From: an uncultured Mollicutes bacterium
GTDB lineage: Bacteria; Bacillota_I; Bacilli_A; RFN20; CAG-826
NCBI GenBank assembly: GCA_900540385.1
Contig: UQFY01000005.1
Location: 34,711 to 98,710, forward strand
Direction of reading: 5' to 3'
DNA length: 64,000 nt
This document shows, piece by piece, positions 44,002 to 52,531 of the stretch; the stretch's first letter is position 1; the number at the start of each line of letters is the position of its first letter. The position numbers were made by a program, and so were the translations under genes. The notes under the pieces are model-generated. The model was given only the letters and a program-made list of their open reading frames with translations. It did not search any database and had not been told where the DNA came from.

Positions 44002-45789
44002 TTATTTGTTTTCGACAAAAGCCGCTAAAGTTCTTTCGTCATAGAAGGACTTACGCGAAAAAGCATAATCTGGAGTAACTCCATCGTCGATATCAGAGAA
44101 GGCTCCGTCATTTTCTTTCACGCTCAAACGCGAAAGTCCCGACATTTGGAAAGACATGCCGTCGGCCGTAACCGAAGGATAGACAACGCACGCTCCTCCT
44201 CCACTCTTTTCACCAATGATTGTCGCAAGTTTCCCTTCCTTACAAACGCTTGGGAAAAGATTCGCACAGGAGAAAGAATAGGTAGATGTTAGAACGAAGA
44301 AACGATAGGAACTCATTAAATCAGAAGAATTCACTGTCCCATCTAAATTTGTATCCACGGCATAATGAAGGGAGGTCTTCCCTTTACTTAAAGAATTGTA
44401 GAGATTGATTGTAACCGTATTCGTTAAGTAACCAAGGATTCCAAGCAAAGCATCAACTGCTCCACCGCCATTCAAAGAAAGATCAATGACAACATTCTCA
44501 ATATTTCCCTTGGATTTTATCTGTTTGAAAGCAGAATAGAACATTGCAAAAGAATCAGATTCCACATAATTACGAATGGTATTAGAAGTGAAATTCTTAT
44601 AAGTTGACTCAAAGGAATCAAAACGAATGATGGCTGTCTTATTGTAATAGCTAAGACTCGCAGGATTCTTCCCGAGTTTTGCTTCACGAAGGGCTTCTAA
44701 TTCTTGCCCACTTCGAGAAATAGCCACATAACGATCAGAGAAAGAAGAGGAAGCAACTTCATTCACTCCGTTTCCAAAGATAGAAGAATAATCATATACG
44801 CCTGTATGCCCATCCCCTAATACTCCATAGAAAAGAGTATTAATAGCGTTTTGATAAATCGCATTATTCGTAGATTTTAAACTAGAACGCAAAAATCTTT
44901 CGTTTTGGCTAAGATAAGTGTCAATTGGACAACACCCTTTGTCTCTAAAGCCATAAAAATGGTCGATATTGAAACAAAGCACGTTGTAATTGAATTCCGC
45001 AAAATCTGAACTTTTTCCTTTTTGATGAAGAGGACCAGAATAGAATTCTTTCGCATAGGTAGAAAGGGAATCGGAATTCGTTTTAGAAAAGCCATCCGCA
45101 TTCACATAATAGAAATCCTTGCCATTGTAAGCAAAGGTAAGTCCCATAGGCTCAAAGAAAAGCTCTGAAGCAATCGCAAAAGGAATATATACCTCGCTAT
45201 CGTAGGCAATAACATCTAAGGAATAGTCCTTCAAATTGAAAACGACGCTCTCACCAGGGGTATATTCTGTTGGATTATTCTTATCATAAGAGACATAAGA
45301 ATTCATCTCTTCTGCCAAAGAAGAAATGCCGTTTACTTCCGAAGCACCAGAAACCAAAGAAAGGAATTTGTCATAATCCGAAAAAGCAATCGTATCGTTA
45401 CTAGAATCCACCGTAATGGTATTTAGTGTCAAAATGCCATTTTTCACCTTATAGGTATAAATGTCTTCGGAAATAGCAACGGCAACGCTCTTCGTATCGT
45501 CTGCTAAAGATAAAGAAGCCGCATCCGAAACGGTAATATAAGGAATATCTCCAATCTTTCGATAAGAAAGTTTGCTATTGCCACCCAATAAACTATTGGG
45601 GACATAGTCATTATTCAAGTCGGAGGTTTTAAAAGAATAAAGGGAACCATATTGAATGCTAGAAAGATCATCTGCTCCCGCTTCTTTATGCCCAGTACTT
45701 CCTTTAATAATGTCAAAGATACTTAAATTGCACCCAGATAAAAGAATGGTGCTTAATAAAGAAACTATAACAACTTGTCTTTTTTTCAT
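44002..45789 (-). CDS. S41-family peptidase lipoprotein with EF-hand-like loop
   Basis: 595 residues, lipobox LSGC (Cys20). The N-terminal ~250 residues are not recognised. The S41 (C-terminal-processing-like) protease domain is ~385-560: IIRFDSFE, VVIDLSLNGGGAVDAL, the nucleophile region YSFSCANLFP (probably Ser507) and GEKSGGGA. Between them, residues 479-490 (DTNLDGTVNSSD) form an EF-hand/dockerin-like calcium loop. The substrate is unknown; being surface-anchored it could process cell-wall or extracellular proteins. GGAGGG lies before the ATG. Confidence 0.85.
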   Translation of the reverse strand: MKKRQVVIVSLLSTILLSGCNLSIFDIIKGSTGHKEAGADDLSSIQYGSLYSFKTSDLNNDYVPNSLLGGNSKLSYRKIGDIPYITVSDAASLSLADDTKSVAVAISEDIYTYKVKNGILTLNTITVDSSNDTIAFSDYDKFLSLVSGASEVNGISSLAEEMNSYVSYDKNNPTEYTPGESVVFNLKDYSLDVIAYDSEVYIPFAIASELFFEPMGLTFAYNGKDFYYVNADGFSKTNSDSLSTYAKEFYSGPLHQKGKSSDFAEFNYNVLCFNIDHFYGFRDKGCCPIDTYLSQNERFLRSSLKSTNNAIYQNAINTLFYGVLGDGHTGVYDYSSIFGNGVNEVASSSFSDRYVAISRSGQELEALREAKLGKNPASLSYYNKTAIIRFDSFESTYKNFTSNTIRNYVESDSFAMFYSAFKQIKSKGNIENVVIDLSLNGGGAVDALLGILGYLTNTVTINLYNSLSKGKTSLHYAVDTNLDGTVNSSDLMSSYRFFVLTSTYSFSCANLFPSVCKEGKLATIIGEKSGGGACVVYPSVTADGMSFQMSGLSRLSVKENDGAFSDIDDGVTPDYAFSRKSFYDERTLAAFVENK

Positions 45790-45851
45790 CTTTGAGCCCT
45801 CCTATCCTCTTTTCAAACGTCTAATAAAAAGAGAGAAGTCTTATACTTGAT

Positions 45852-46268
45852 TTACTCCGTTACCTTTCCATGGTAACTATCTAAAAGATATTCCAAGATT
45901 CTTTTACGAGGAACAATCCCAATAAACGTATCACGATCATCTACCAACGGAATGAAGTTTTGTTCCATAGAAAGAGCAATCATTTCTTCAAAAGTTCCAT
46001 TCACATTCAAGGATTGGTAAGAACGGTAACGGGTAATGTTCATAACCTGAATGTCTTCCCCTTTTTTCAGATCAAAAGAACAATCGTTCTTAATAAAAGA
46101 AAGGAGATCCCCTTCAGAAATTGTGCCTAAATATCTCCCATATTTATCAAGCAATGGAACAACGCTAAATTTGTAGAAATCCATTTTTTCAAGAGCTTGG
46201 CGAATAGTCGCATCGCTTTCAAGAAATTTAGTCATGGTTTTTGGAACCATAAAGGAAAAAACATTCAT
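45852..46268 (-). CDS. Tandem CBS-domain protein
   Basis: 138 residues consisting of two CBS motifs (~5-60 and ~75-130), i.e. one Bateman module with no catalytic domain. Such stand-alone modules bind adenine nucleotides and regulate partners. The partner is not evident. Note that IMP dehydrogenase in this window lacks its own CBS pair. GAGGCG precedes the ATG. Confidence 0.85.
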   Translation of the reverse strand: MNVFSFMVPKTMTKFLESDATIRQALEKMDFYKFSVVPLLDKYGRYLGTISEGDLLSFIKNDCSFDLKKGEDIQVMNITRYRSYQSLNVNGTFEEMIALSMEQNFIPLVDDRDTFIGIVPRKRILEYLLDSYHGKVTE

Positions 46269-46338
46269 CGTTAACGCCTCAAAAAGAACAAGTTCATTTT
46301 AACGTTATCTTCATTATTGGGCTACCCAAAAAATAAAA

Positions 46339-47037
46339 TTAAGCTTTATAAACTGTCTTGCGTAATTTTCTTACGTCGTGCTGAGAGATCAAAGAGAAAA
46401 CAACGGGTGCTAATGGAGCAATCTGACTAATGGTTTCCAAAACAGAAACATATCCTTCATAAGGTAAATAATCTTGGGCAATAGAACATGGGATACTAAG
46501 GCCAATAGCAACAATGCCGATAACCATCAAAACGCCCCATATCTTTCCTTTTTTGGAGAAGAAAACGGTAGCAAGGAAACAAAGTAAGGCCAAGGATAAG
46601 AAAGAAAATTCAAGGAAATAGAAAACATTACGAATGCTCATGACTTCAAAAATCCTTTGAGGGAAAACGATTAACTCTGGAGTCAATAAGGCTCCATCCA
46701 CTACCAACCACGCAAAAAGATAGAAAGTAGAAATAGCATGAAGTCCAACATGTTCTTTCTCTTTTGCCATCTCGGCAATGCCATCAACAAAAGCGATTAA
46801 GAGGATAGCGAAAATCAATTCAATTCCTTCGTAAGCGATTTCTTGATTTAGTTCAACTGTTTTTGAAGAAGTCGCGCCATTTTTTTGCAAAGAGTAAATG
46901 ATAATGAAAATAATGGCGAAAAAGATATGCAAAGCATCGAATATCGTAAAGCCTAAGAAGTTATAGCTTCTTCCTGGGTGACGAATATCTTCACCCTCTA
47001 AATCACGAATCAATTCTTTTTCTTTATTTTCGTTCAT
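46339..47037 (-). CDS. Membrane protein, unknown
   Basis: 232 residues with about six hydrophobic segments (~28-45, ~70-87, ~103-120, ~138-160, ~168-186, ~205-222), charged N-terminus on the cytosolic side. No family recognised. It lies 44 bases behind the ECF transporter S component gene and 70 before the CBS gene, probably in one operon. No clear ribosome binding site. Confidence 0.65.
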   Translation of the reverse strand: MNENKEKELIRDLEGEDIRHPGRSYNFLGFTIFDALHIFFAIIFIIIYSLQKNGATSSKTVELNQEIAYEGIELIFAILLIAFVDGIAEMAKEKEHVGLHAISTFYLFAWLVVDGALLTPELIVFPQRIFEVMSIRNVFYFLEFSFLSLALLCFLATVFFSKKGKIWGVLMVIGIVAIGLSIPCSIAQDYLPYEGYVSVLETISQIAPLAPVVFSLISQHDVRKLRKTVYKA

Positions 47038-47081
47038 AGCAACGTATCAATGTTAACTCTAAAAATAAGAAAAAGAAGTCC

Positions 47082-47837
47082 TTATTTTTTGCTGCCTAAA
47101 GCAATATAAGGGTTCAAATCATTCAAATAGTTGAGTTTCCTTGTGGAAAAATAAATCGGATAGAAGAAGGCAACAACCAAGATAATTGTCACCAAAGAAG
47201 TGAAAAGAGCTGCAGGAAATTTCATAATAGAAATCACAAGAGCCGCATCAAATTGAACACCAGTAATCACATTAAAGAGGATACGTAAGAAAAACTCTCC
47301 TCCAACATTAATTGCTAAAGAAACAATCATTGCAAATAAGAGGCATTGGCTTGAGGAGGTAAGCCAAAAAGATGCAATAAAGCCGCCAAGCATCATTAAA
47401 CTCAAGATGGATATAGCAATAACAGCCAGTAACGAATACCCAGAATCAGGAACAAAGTACATATAAAGCATGAAGCCGAATAAGGCTAAAGATAAACCGC
47501 TTGATATGCCTAGTAACAAAGAACCATTGGCTTTCTTTTTAAGACACAAACGAAAAATATAGCCAGCCAAGAAGCCCATTAAGAATTTCATGATGAAGGT
47601 GCGTAAATATGTGTTCCAGCCATATCCTAAAGCAATATCGTTAAAACCCATGCCCAAGGATCCTGCCACTCCTCCAATAAAAGGGCCGCATAATAAGCCA
47701 GCTAAAACGCAAAAGAAATTCCCTAAATGTACTTTACTGGTTCCTAAAGGAATAGAAACAAAAGTACCTGCGAAACATAAAGCGATAAAAATAGCCGTAT
47801 AAATAATTTGGCTTAGCAATTTTCTATCTTTGTTCAT
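47082..47837 (-). CDS. ECF transporter S component
   Basis: A 251-residue integral membrane protein with six or more helices. The N-terminal YTAIFIALCFAGTFVSIPLG followed by KVHLGNFFCVLAGLLCGP matches the general S-component pattern, with an Ala-rich first helix that docks on EcfT. Substrate (vitamin or cofactor precursor) cannot be told. No EcfA/EcfT genes here, so it should share an energising module. TAGTAT lies 6 bases before the ATG and there is no ribosome binding site. Confidence 0.8.
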   Translation of the reverse strand: MNKDRKLLSQIIYTAIFIALCFAGTFVSIPLGTSKVHLGNFFCVLAGLLCGPFIGGVAGSLGMGFNDIALGYGWNTYLRTFIMKFLMGFLAGYIFRLCLKKKANGSLLLGISSGLSLALFGFMLYMYFVPDSGYSLLAVIAISILSLMMLGGFIASFWLTSSSQCLLFAMIVSLAINVGGEFFLRILFNVITGVQFDAALVISIMKFPAALFTSLVTIILVVAFFYPIYFSTRKLNYLNDLNPYIALGSKK

Positions 47838-47843
47838 GGAGCA

Positions 47844-47866
47844 ATACTAAACCATTCCTAAGGAAT
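47844..47866 (-). promoter_or_regulatory. -10 box and adjoining palindrome of the ECF S gene
   Basis: TAGTAT (47844-47849) lies 6 bases before the ATG. The 13-base palindrome ATTCCTAAGGAAT (47854-47866) lies in the promoter spacer and could be an operator. Confidence 0.35.
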
Positions 47867-47881
47867 AAGAAAGCGAAAGCA
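47867..47881. promoter_or_regulatory. Possible cre-like site A
   Basis: AAGAAAGCGAAAGCA agrees with 12 of 15 positions of the catabolite-responsive element consensus WTGWAARCGYWWWCW. Weak by itself; noted because a better site lies 15 bases away. Confidence 0.25.
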
Positions 47882-47896
47882 CTTTTATTCAATAAA

Positions 47897-47911
47897 ATGG
47901 TAGCGCTTTCT
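47897..47911. promoter_or_regulatory. Possible cre site B (CcpA)
   Basis: ATGGTAGCGCTTTCT agrees with 13 of 15 positions of WTGWAARCGYWWWCW. It lies between the divergent ECF S and Na/Pi transporter genes, where CcpA could act on either. Confidence 0.4.
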
Positions 47912-47978
47912 AAAAAGCTTCCTAGCCAATATATGTGACGTTCCCTTATGATGTAAGAGAAGAGTAACGAAAACGAAA

Positions 47979-49709
47979 ATGAATTATCTCATTGTCCTTG
48001 AAGCATCTTCTACTTCCTCCATTCTAGTGCCAATTTTGCTCATGATTGGTGGACTAGGTGCTTTGTTCGTAGGCATGAACATGCTTCAATCCTCGACAGA
48101 GAAGATGGCCACAAGTGGCTTAAAGAAGCTTTTTGCTAAAACCGCTAAATCCAAATTTGCAGGCGTTGGCATTGGTACATTAGCCACCATGATTATGCAA
48201 TCAAGTGGTGCTACAACCATTATGGTTGTTGGCTTTGTTAATGCTGGCGTTATGAGCTTAGCTCAAGCTGCAACCTACATAATGGGTGCGAATATCGGAA
48301 CCACTATCACCGCACAAATCGTTGCTTTAGGTGGTTTAAGTTCTTCCATGTTTCCTTTAACCGAAATCATCATTTCTTTAACTTTAGTGGGCGTAATTAT
48401 GCGCCTTCTTTTTAAAAAGAGGTTCCCGAAAGTTGCTTTTGCAGGCGATATGATCACTGGCCTTGGCCTTCTTTTCTTAGGCTTAGAAACCATGACAGCA
48501 AACATGCAAAGCTTATTCCTTTCAAATGAAGCGTTGAAAAGCACGTTAATCTCTTTAACAAACCCATTCTTGCTTCTCTTAATCGGTATCGTCTTAACCG
48601 TTTTGGCTCAATCTTCTAGCGCTGTGACATCTATCGTTTTGGCCTTAGCGATGGCAGGAGCTGTCATTGGTGGTAGTGGCAATGGCGTCCTTTATCTTGT
48701 TTTAGGATCAAATATTGGTTCTTGCTCTACTGCTCTTCTTTCCGCTATTGGTTCAACAACCAACGGCAAAAGAACCGCGATCATTCACCTTTTATTTAAC
48801 GTATTCGGTTCCTTGATTTTCTTCATTGTTTTGCTTTGCTGGCCAAAGGCAATGGAAAGTACTTTTGCAAAGTGGTTCCCTTCTTCCCCTGCAACGCAAA
48901 TCGCTATGTTCCATACCTTTTTTAATGTTATAACCACCATTCTTTTCTTGCCTTTAACCCGTTTCCTTGTCTTCTTAGCAACAAAAATCATTCCAGAAAA
49001 AGGCAAAGGAAGCGAAACGGATTTGTTGGATGGTCGTTTCCTTTCCACTCCAGAATTGGCTTTAACTCAAGCCATTTCCTATTACCATATCATGGCTAAG
49101 TTATCCTTAGACGATTTGAATATGGCTTTACTTGCCTTCCTTAATAAGGATGAGAGCAAGAAAGAAGAAATTGACGCCTTAGAGAATAAGGTGTTGCATA
49201 TGTCTAAAGAATTGAGTGGTTTCTTAGTTCAAATTGCAGCCAAAGGCGTGAGCGAAGAATCACAAAAACGTATTTCGAGAATGTTACTTGATATCGCGGA
49301 TATCATTCGTTTTACAGAGGTTGCGGACAATATCACAGGATATACCCGTCATGAAGTTGAAGATGAGCTTTCTTTTTCCCCTGTGGTTTTAGAAGATGTT
49401 AAGGAGATGCAAATCCTTTTAAACAAAATGTTCGAAGAAGTAGACAAAATCGTAGATAAGCCATCTATAGAACAATTGAATGTTGTGAGAAAAATGGAAG
49501 ATGGGGTCGATAATAAAAGAACATCTATGGTGCAAGGCCATTTAAAACGTTTAGAAAATGGCGAATGCAAACCGCAAAACTCTAATGTCTTTATCAATTT
49601 GGTTGGAAACCTTGAGCGTTGTGGTGACCACTTAAACTTCATCGCAGAACGCTCTTCTTCCGATATCCTTCCTAAAGGGGAAGAGGATACAATAACTCTT
49701 CATCCTTAA
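47979..49709 (+). CDS. Na+/phosphate cotransporter family protein with PhoU domain
   Basis: 576 residues. Eight or so membrane helices carry the duplicated Na/Pi-cotransporter signature, with QSSGATTIMVVGFV in the first half and QSSSAVTSIVLALAMAG in the second. Residues ~355-560 are a soluble PhoU-like helical domain. It should import phosphate with sodium, or regulate phosphate flux. Weak ribosome binding site (AGAGAAGAG, distant). Confidence 0.9.
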   Translation: MNYLIVLEASSTSSILVPILLMIGGLGALFVGMNMLQSSTEKMATSGLKKLFAKTAKSKFAGVGIGTLATMIMQSSGATTIMVVGFVNAGVMSLAQAATYIMGANIGTTITAQIVALGGLSSSMFPLTEIIISLTLVGVIMRLLFKKRFPKVAFAGDMITGLGLLFLGLETMTANMQSLFLSNEALKSTLISLTNPFLLLLIGIVLTVLAQSSSAVTSIVLALAMAGAVIGGSGNGVLYLVLGSNIGSCSTALLSAIGSTTNGKRTAIIHLLFNVFGSLIFFIVLLCWPKAMESTFAKWFPSSPATQIAMFHTFFNVITTILFLPLTRFLVFLATKIIPEKGKGSETDLLDGRFLSTPELALTQAISYYHIMAKLSLDDLNMALLAFLNKDESKKEEIDALENKVLHMSKELSGFLVQIAAKGVSEESQKRISRMLLDIADIIRFTEVADNITGYTRHEVEDELSFSPVVLEDVKEMQILLNKMFEEVDKIVDKPSIEQLNVVRKMEDGVDNKRTSMVQGHLKRLENGECKPQNSNVFINLVGNLERCGDHLNFIAERSSSDILPKGEEDTITLHP

Positions 49710-49796
49710 CTTTGAAAACGTTTGCACACAAGAGAAGAATCGCCTTCTTTTTAAATACAGGCTTTTCAAGATACAATATTGCCGCGGAGGAAAATT

Positions 49797-50528
49797 ATGT
49801 TTCTTTATTATGTCCGACATGGAGAACCTAACTATGAATTAGATTGCCTAACCGAAAAGGGGAAAAAGCAAGCTGAAGCGCTTGCCTCACTTTTTAAGAA
49901 AGTTGGTATTCAAAAAGTGTACGCATCCACGATGGGAAGGGCTCAAGAAACAGCAAAGCCTACCGCGGAAGAGTTCCATCTCCCTATTCTTCCTTGCCCT
50001 TGGGCTAGAGAAGATCTTGCTTGGGAGAAGTTCTCCTCCCCGATTGATGAACAGCATAGAACATGGTTATTTTGGCATCCAAAATGGGCCAAAGAATTTC
50101 AAAAGAAAGAAACAAGGGACGCAGGATATTCTTTCTATAAGCTTCCCGTTTATAAAGATTGCAATATCGAAACCGGAATTGAACTAACCGATAAAGCCGT
50201 AGATCAATTTATGGAAGAACTTGGTTATCATCATGACCGAGAAAACGCCTGCTATAAACAAATAAGGAAGAATGATGACAATGTTGTTCTCTTTGCTCAT
50301 CACGGTTTCGGCTTAGCCTTCCTTTCTTCTTTACTGGATATCCCCTATTCCTTCTTTTCCTTAAGAGTGGATATGGGACACACTTCTTATGCTCTTATTC
50401 AATTTGAAGCAGATGAGGAAGGAATCGTTATACCGAAGATAATCCATCTATCGGATGATGCCCACCTTCACATGGGCGAATTATTTCAAAAAGAAAACCC
50501 CTCTCAAGTATACATAGAAGAAAAATAG
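49797..50528 (+). CDS. Histidine phosphatase family protein
   Basis: 243 residues. Catalytic motif YYVRHGEPN at the N-terminus, second-site ASTMGRAQET, and a late FAHHGFGL supplying the second His. Phosphoglycerate-mutase-like phosphatases act on small phosphates; substrate unknown. The start at 49797 follows GCGGAGG; a TTG 18 bases upstream is possible but less likely. Twelve bases before the PTS IIC gene. Confidence 0.88.
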   Translation: MFLYYVRHGEPNYELDCLTEKGKKQAEALASLFKKVGIQKVYASTMGRAQETAKPTAEEFHLPILPCPWAREDLAWEKFSSPIDEQHRTWLFWHPKWAKEFQKKETRDAGYSFYKLPVYKDCNIETGIELTDKAVDQFMEELGYHHDRENACYKQIRKNDDNVVLFAHHGFGLAFLSSLLDIPYSFFSLRVDMGHTSYALIQFEADEEGIVIPKIIHLSDDAHLHMGELFQKENPSQVYIEEK

Positions 50529-50540
50529 GAGACCCCCTGT

Positions 50541-51650
50541 ATGGATAATCAAACAAACTCAGTGCAAACGGAATCCAAATCTAAGCTTTTTTGGAAGAGC
50601 CTCAAAGAGAAAGCAATGACCACCACAAATGGTATGGCCATTGGTTTGTTTGGAACATTGATTATCGGAACGATATTAGATTTATTTGCTCAAATCCCCT
50701 TCCTTTCTTCCTTATCACAATGGACAGCCGTCATCAAAGGACTTATGGGTGCTGGAATTGGTTTAGGGGTAGCCCTTTCTTTAAAAAAGACTGGGGTCGT
50801 CGTAGTCGCTTCCATGGCCGCTGGTCTTATTGGAAATTACGCTTTTAGTTTCGCAAACGGAAACGTTTCTTCCATAGGGGATCCTCTATCTTGCTACATT
50901 AGCTCTATTCTTTGTCTTTTAGCCATCAAATATATCATGAGAAAAAAGACACCTGTTGACATCATTTTATTGCCACTCGTCGGTCTTCTTTTCTCTTTGC
51001 TATATTCTTTCCTTCTTGCTAATTATGTGCACTATATTACGATAGGCCTTGGCTGGATTATTGAAAAATCCTTCTCCGTCGTCCCTTTCTTAATGTGCAT
51101 TATTATCTCAGTGCTAGTTGGTATGGCTTTAACCGCTCCAATTTCTTCGGTAGCAATCTGTGTTGCTATTTCCATTGGAAACGTTCCTTTGGCCGCATGT
51201 GCCGCTTTAATTGGAACTTCCGTGCAAATGGTTGGCTTTGCCTTAGAAACAGCGTATGACAATAAATGGGGCTCAGTTATTGCCGTTGGCATTGGAACCT
51301 CCATGTTGCAATTTAAAAACATTGTTCGCAAACCATTAATCTGGTTACCAACAATTATTGTTTCAGCAATTTTAGGGCCTTTCGCAATGCTTATGCCAAT
51401 TCAAAGTGCTGAATATTATGCTGAAGCTGGTATGGTTTCCTCTTTATCTGTTGCAGGTGGCATGGGTACAAGTGGCTTAGTTGGACCATTGAATATGCTT
51501 GCAGCCAACAACTACAACTGGGTGCTTGTCATTGAAGTAATTGCTTTCTGCGTGATTCTTCCACTTCTTCTTGTCTTTGGCGTTGATTTCCTTTTCCGCA
51601 AATTAGGTTGGATCAAAAAAGGTGACTTTGCTTTAACAAGTGATCTTTAA
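50541..51650 (+). CDS. PTS sugar transporter IIC-like permease (EIIC_2 type)
   Basis: A 369-residue membrane protein with about nine helices and the typical SVAGGMGTSGLVGP motif near the C-terminus. It is a IIC-only protein of the PF13303 type; no IIA or IIB domain is fused or adjacent. Transport of a sugar or related compound is inferred from the family, but these proteins are poorly characterised. Behind the phosphatase gene by 12 bases; ends one base before the converging glutaredoxin-like gene. Confidence 0.85.
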   Translation: MDNQTNSVQTESKSKLFWKSLKEKAMTTTNGMAIGLFGTLIIGTILDLFAQIPFLSSLSQWTAVIKGLMGAGIGLGVALSLKKTGVVVVASMAAGLIGNYAFSFANGNVSSIGDPLSCYISSILCLLAIKYIMRKKTPVDIILLPLVGLLFSLLYSFLLANYVHYITIGLGWIIEKSFSVVPFLMCIIISVLVGMALTAPISSVAICVAISIGNVPLAACAALIGTSVQMVGFALETAYDNKWGSVIAVGIGTSMLQFKNIVRKPLIWLPTIIVSAILGPFAMLMPIQSAEYYAEAGMVSSLSVAGGMGTSGLVGPLNMLAANNYNWVLVIEVIAFCVILPLLLVFGVDFLFRKLGWIKKGDFALTSDL

Positions 51651-51962
51651 TTAGCATCCTTTTCCATTAATAGAACAGGACTTATGCTCATTTGTAAGTG
51701 GGGTAAGTCCTTTTTCTATTAAATAAGTTTCCCAGTCTGTGAACACCTCTCCATTTTCTTTAACAATGGCAGGAAGACCAATATCGTGAATAACTTTTAA
51801 ATGGTCAAATACAGGGGACGTGTCGCGATAAAGAAGAAACTCTTTTAGGTTTTTAAGACTTTTCATCACGTCTAAAAACTCATAGGGAATCCCATAATGG
51901 TCGAAATTGTTTTTACAAGCAATGCAATCTGGGCAAAGCTCACTTCCGTATATTTTTAACAT
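51651..51962 (-). CDS. Glutaredoxin-like protein
   Basis: 103 residues with a thioredoxin fold start (MLKIYGSELCPDCIACK), active site CPDC at 10-13 and a cis-Pro in GLPAIV. The C-terminus has two more Cys (SCSINGKGC). It reduces or senses thiols; the partner is unknown. It overlaps the ProX-like gene by 7 bases, with GAGGAAG upstream. Confidence 0.82.
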   Translation of the reverse strand: MLKIYGSELCPDCIACKNNFDHYGIPYEFLDVMKSLKNLKEFLLYRDTSPVFDHLKVIHDIGLPAIVKENGEVFTDWETYLIEKGLTPLTNEHKSCSINGKGC

Positions 51963-52480
51963 GCTGTTTCTTCCTCGTTGTTTCCGTTTAATTTCACTAC
52001 AATCGGCTCATGATGAACCATGGGCAAGAATTTATGAAGCAAATCCATGGTTTGAATTTTAACGGTTAAGGTGTTCATGCATGGATGAAATGCTAGATAT
52101 TTTTCTTTCAATAAATCCTCATCGATTAATAGTTGAACTTTATTTTGTTCATCAAAAAGAAGGCCTAATACACTCGTAGAGCCTTTAAAACAATGTAAAT
52201 CATTCGAAAGAATTTCATCGCTTGCAAAGGAAAGGCGAGCGGAATGAATTTGTTTTGAAAGTTCTTTTGTTTTAAAACGTTTTTCGCCAGGCATGATTAG
52301 CAAATAGAATTTTGTGTGCTGTTGATTGTTTAAAAAAAGATTCTTTGGAACCACCACGTTCATTTCCTTTTCGATCTCTGTATAGCCATTCATCGAAAAT
52401 AAAGCTTCATGTTCCTTATATTCAAAGGCAATGCCCCACTTCTTTAATGCATCTAGCACTTCAATCTCGTTCTTTTCCAT
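51956..52480 (-). CDS. ProX-like aminoacyl-tRNA editing protein
   Basis: 174 residues of the YbaK/ProX (prolyl-tRNA synthetase-associated) family: KNLFLNNQQHTKFYLLIMPG, the lysine region FKTKELSKQI, SARLSFASDE and GSTSVLGLLFDE. Relatives deacylate Ala-tRNA(Pro). It is distinct from the YbaK protein at 15408, so the cell has two trans-editing enzymes. GAGGACG before the ATG; coupled to the glutaredoxin-like gene. Confidence 0.85.
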   Translation of the reverse strand: MEKNEIEVLDALKKWGIAFEYKEHEALFSMNGYTEIEKEMNVVVPKNLFLNNQQHTKFYLLIMPGEKRFKTKELSKQIHSARLSFASDEILSNDLHCFKGSTSVLGLLFDEQNKVQLLIDEDLLKEKYLAFHPCMNTLTVKIQTMDLLHKFLPMVHHEPIVVKLNGNNEEETAC

Positions 52481-52531
52481 ATAACGTCCTCAATCAATTA
52501 AATGATTTTTATAAAAGAGGGGACCCATTAG

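Noticed and set aside
44002..45789. Cellulosome component because of the dockerin-like loop
   Set aside because: Only one calcium loop is present, not the paired dockerin repeat, and no cohesin or cellulase gene is nearby.
46318..46330. TTGGGTAGCCCAA as terminator of the 232-residue membrane protein gene
   Set aside because: No T-run follows the short stem on either strand.
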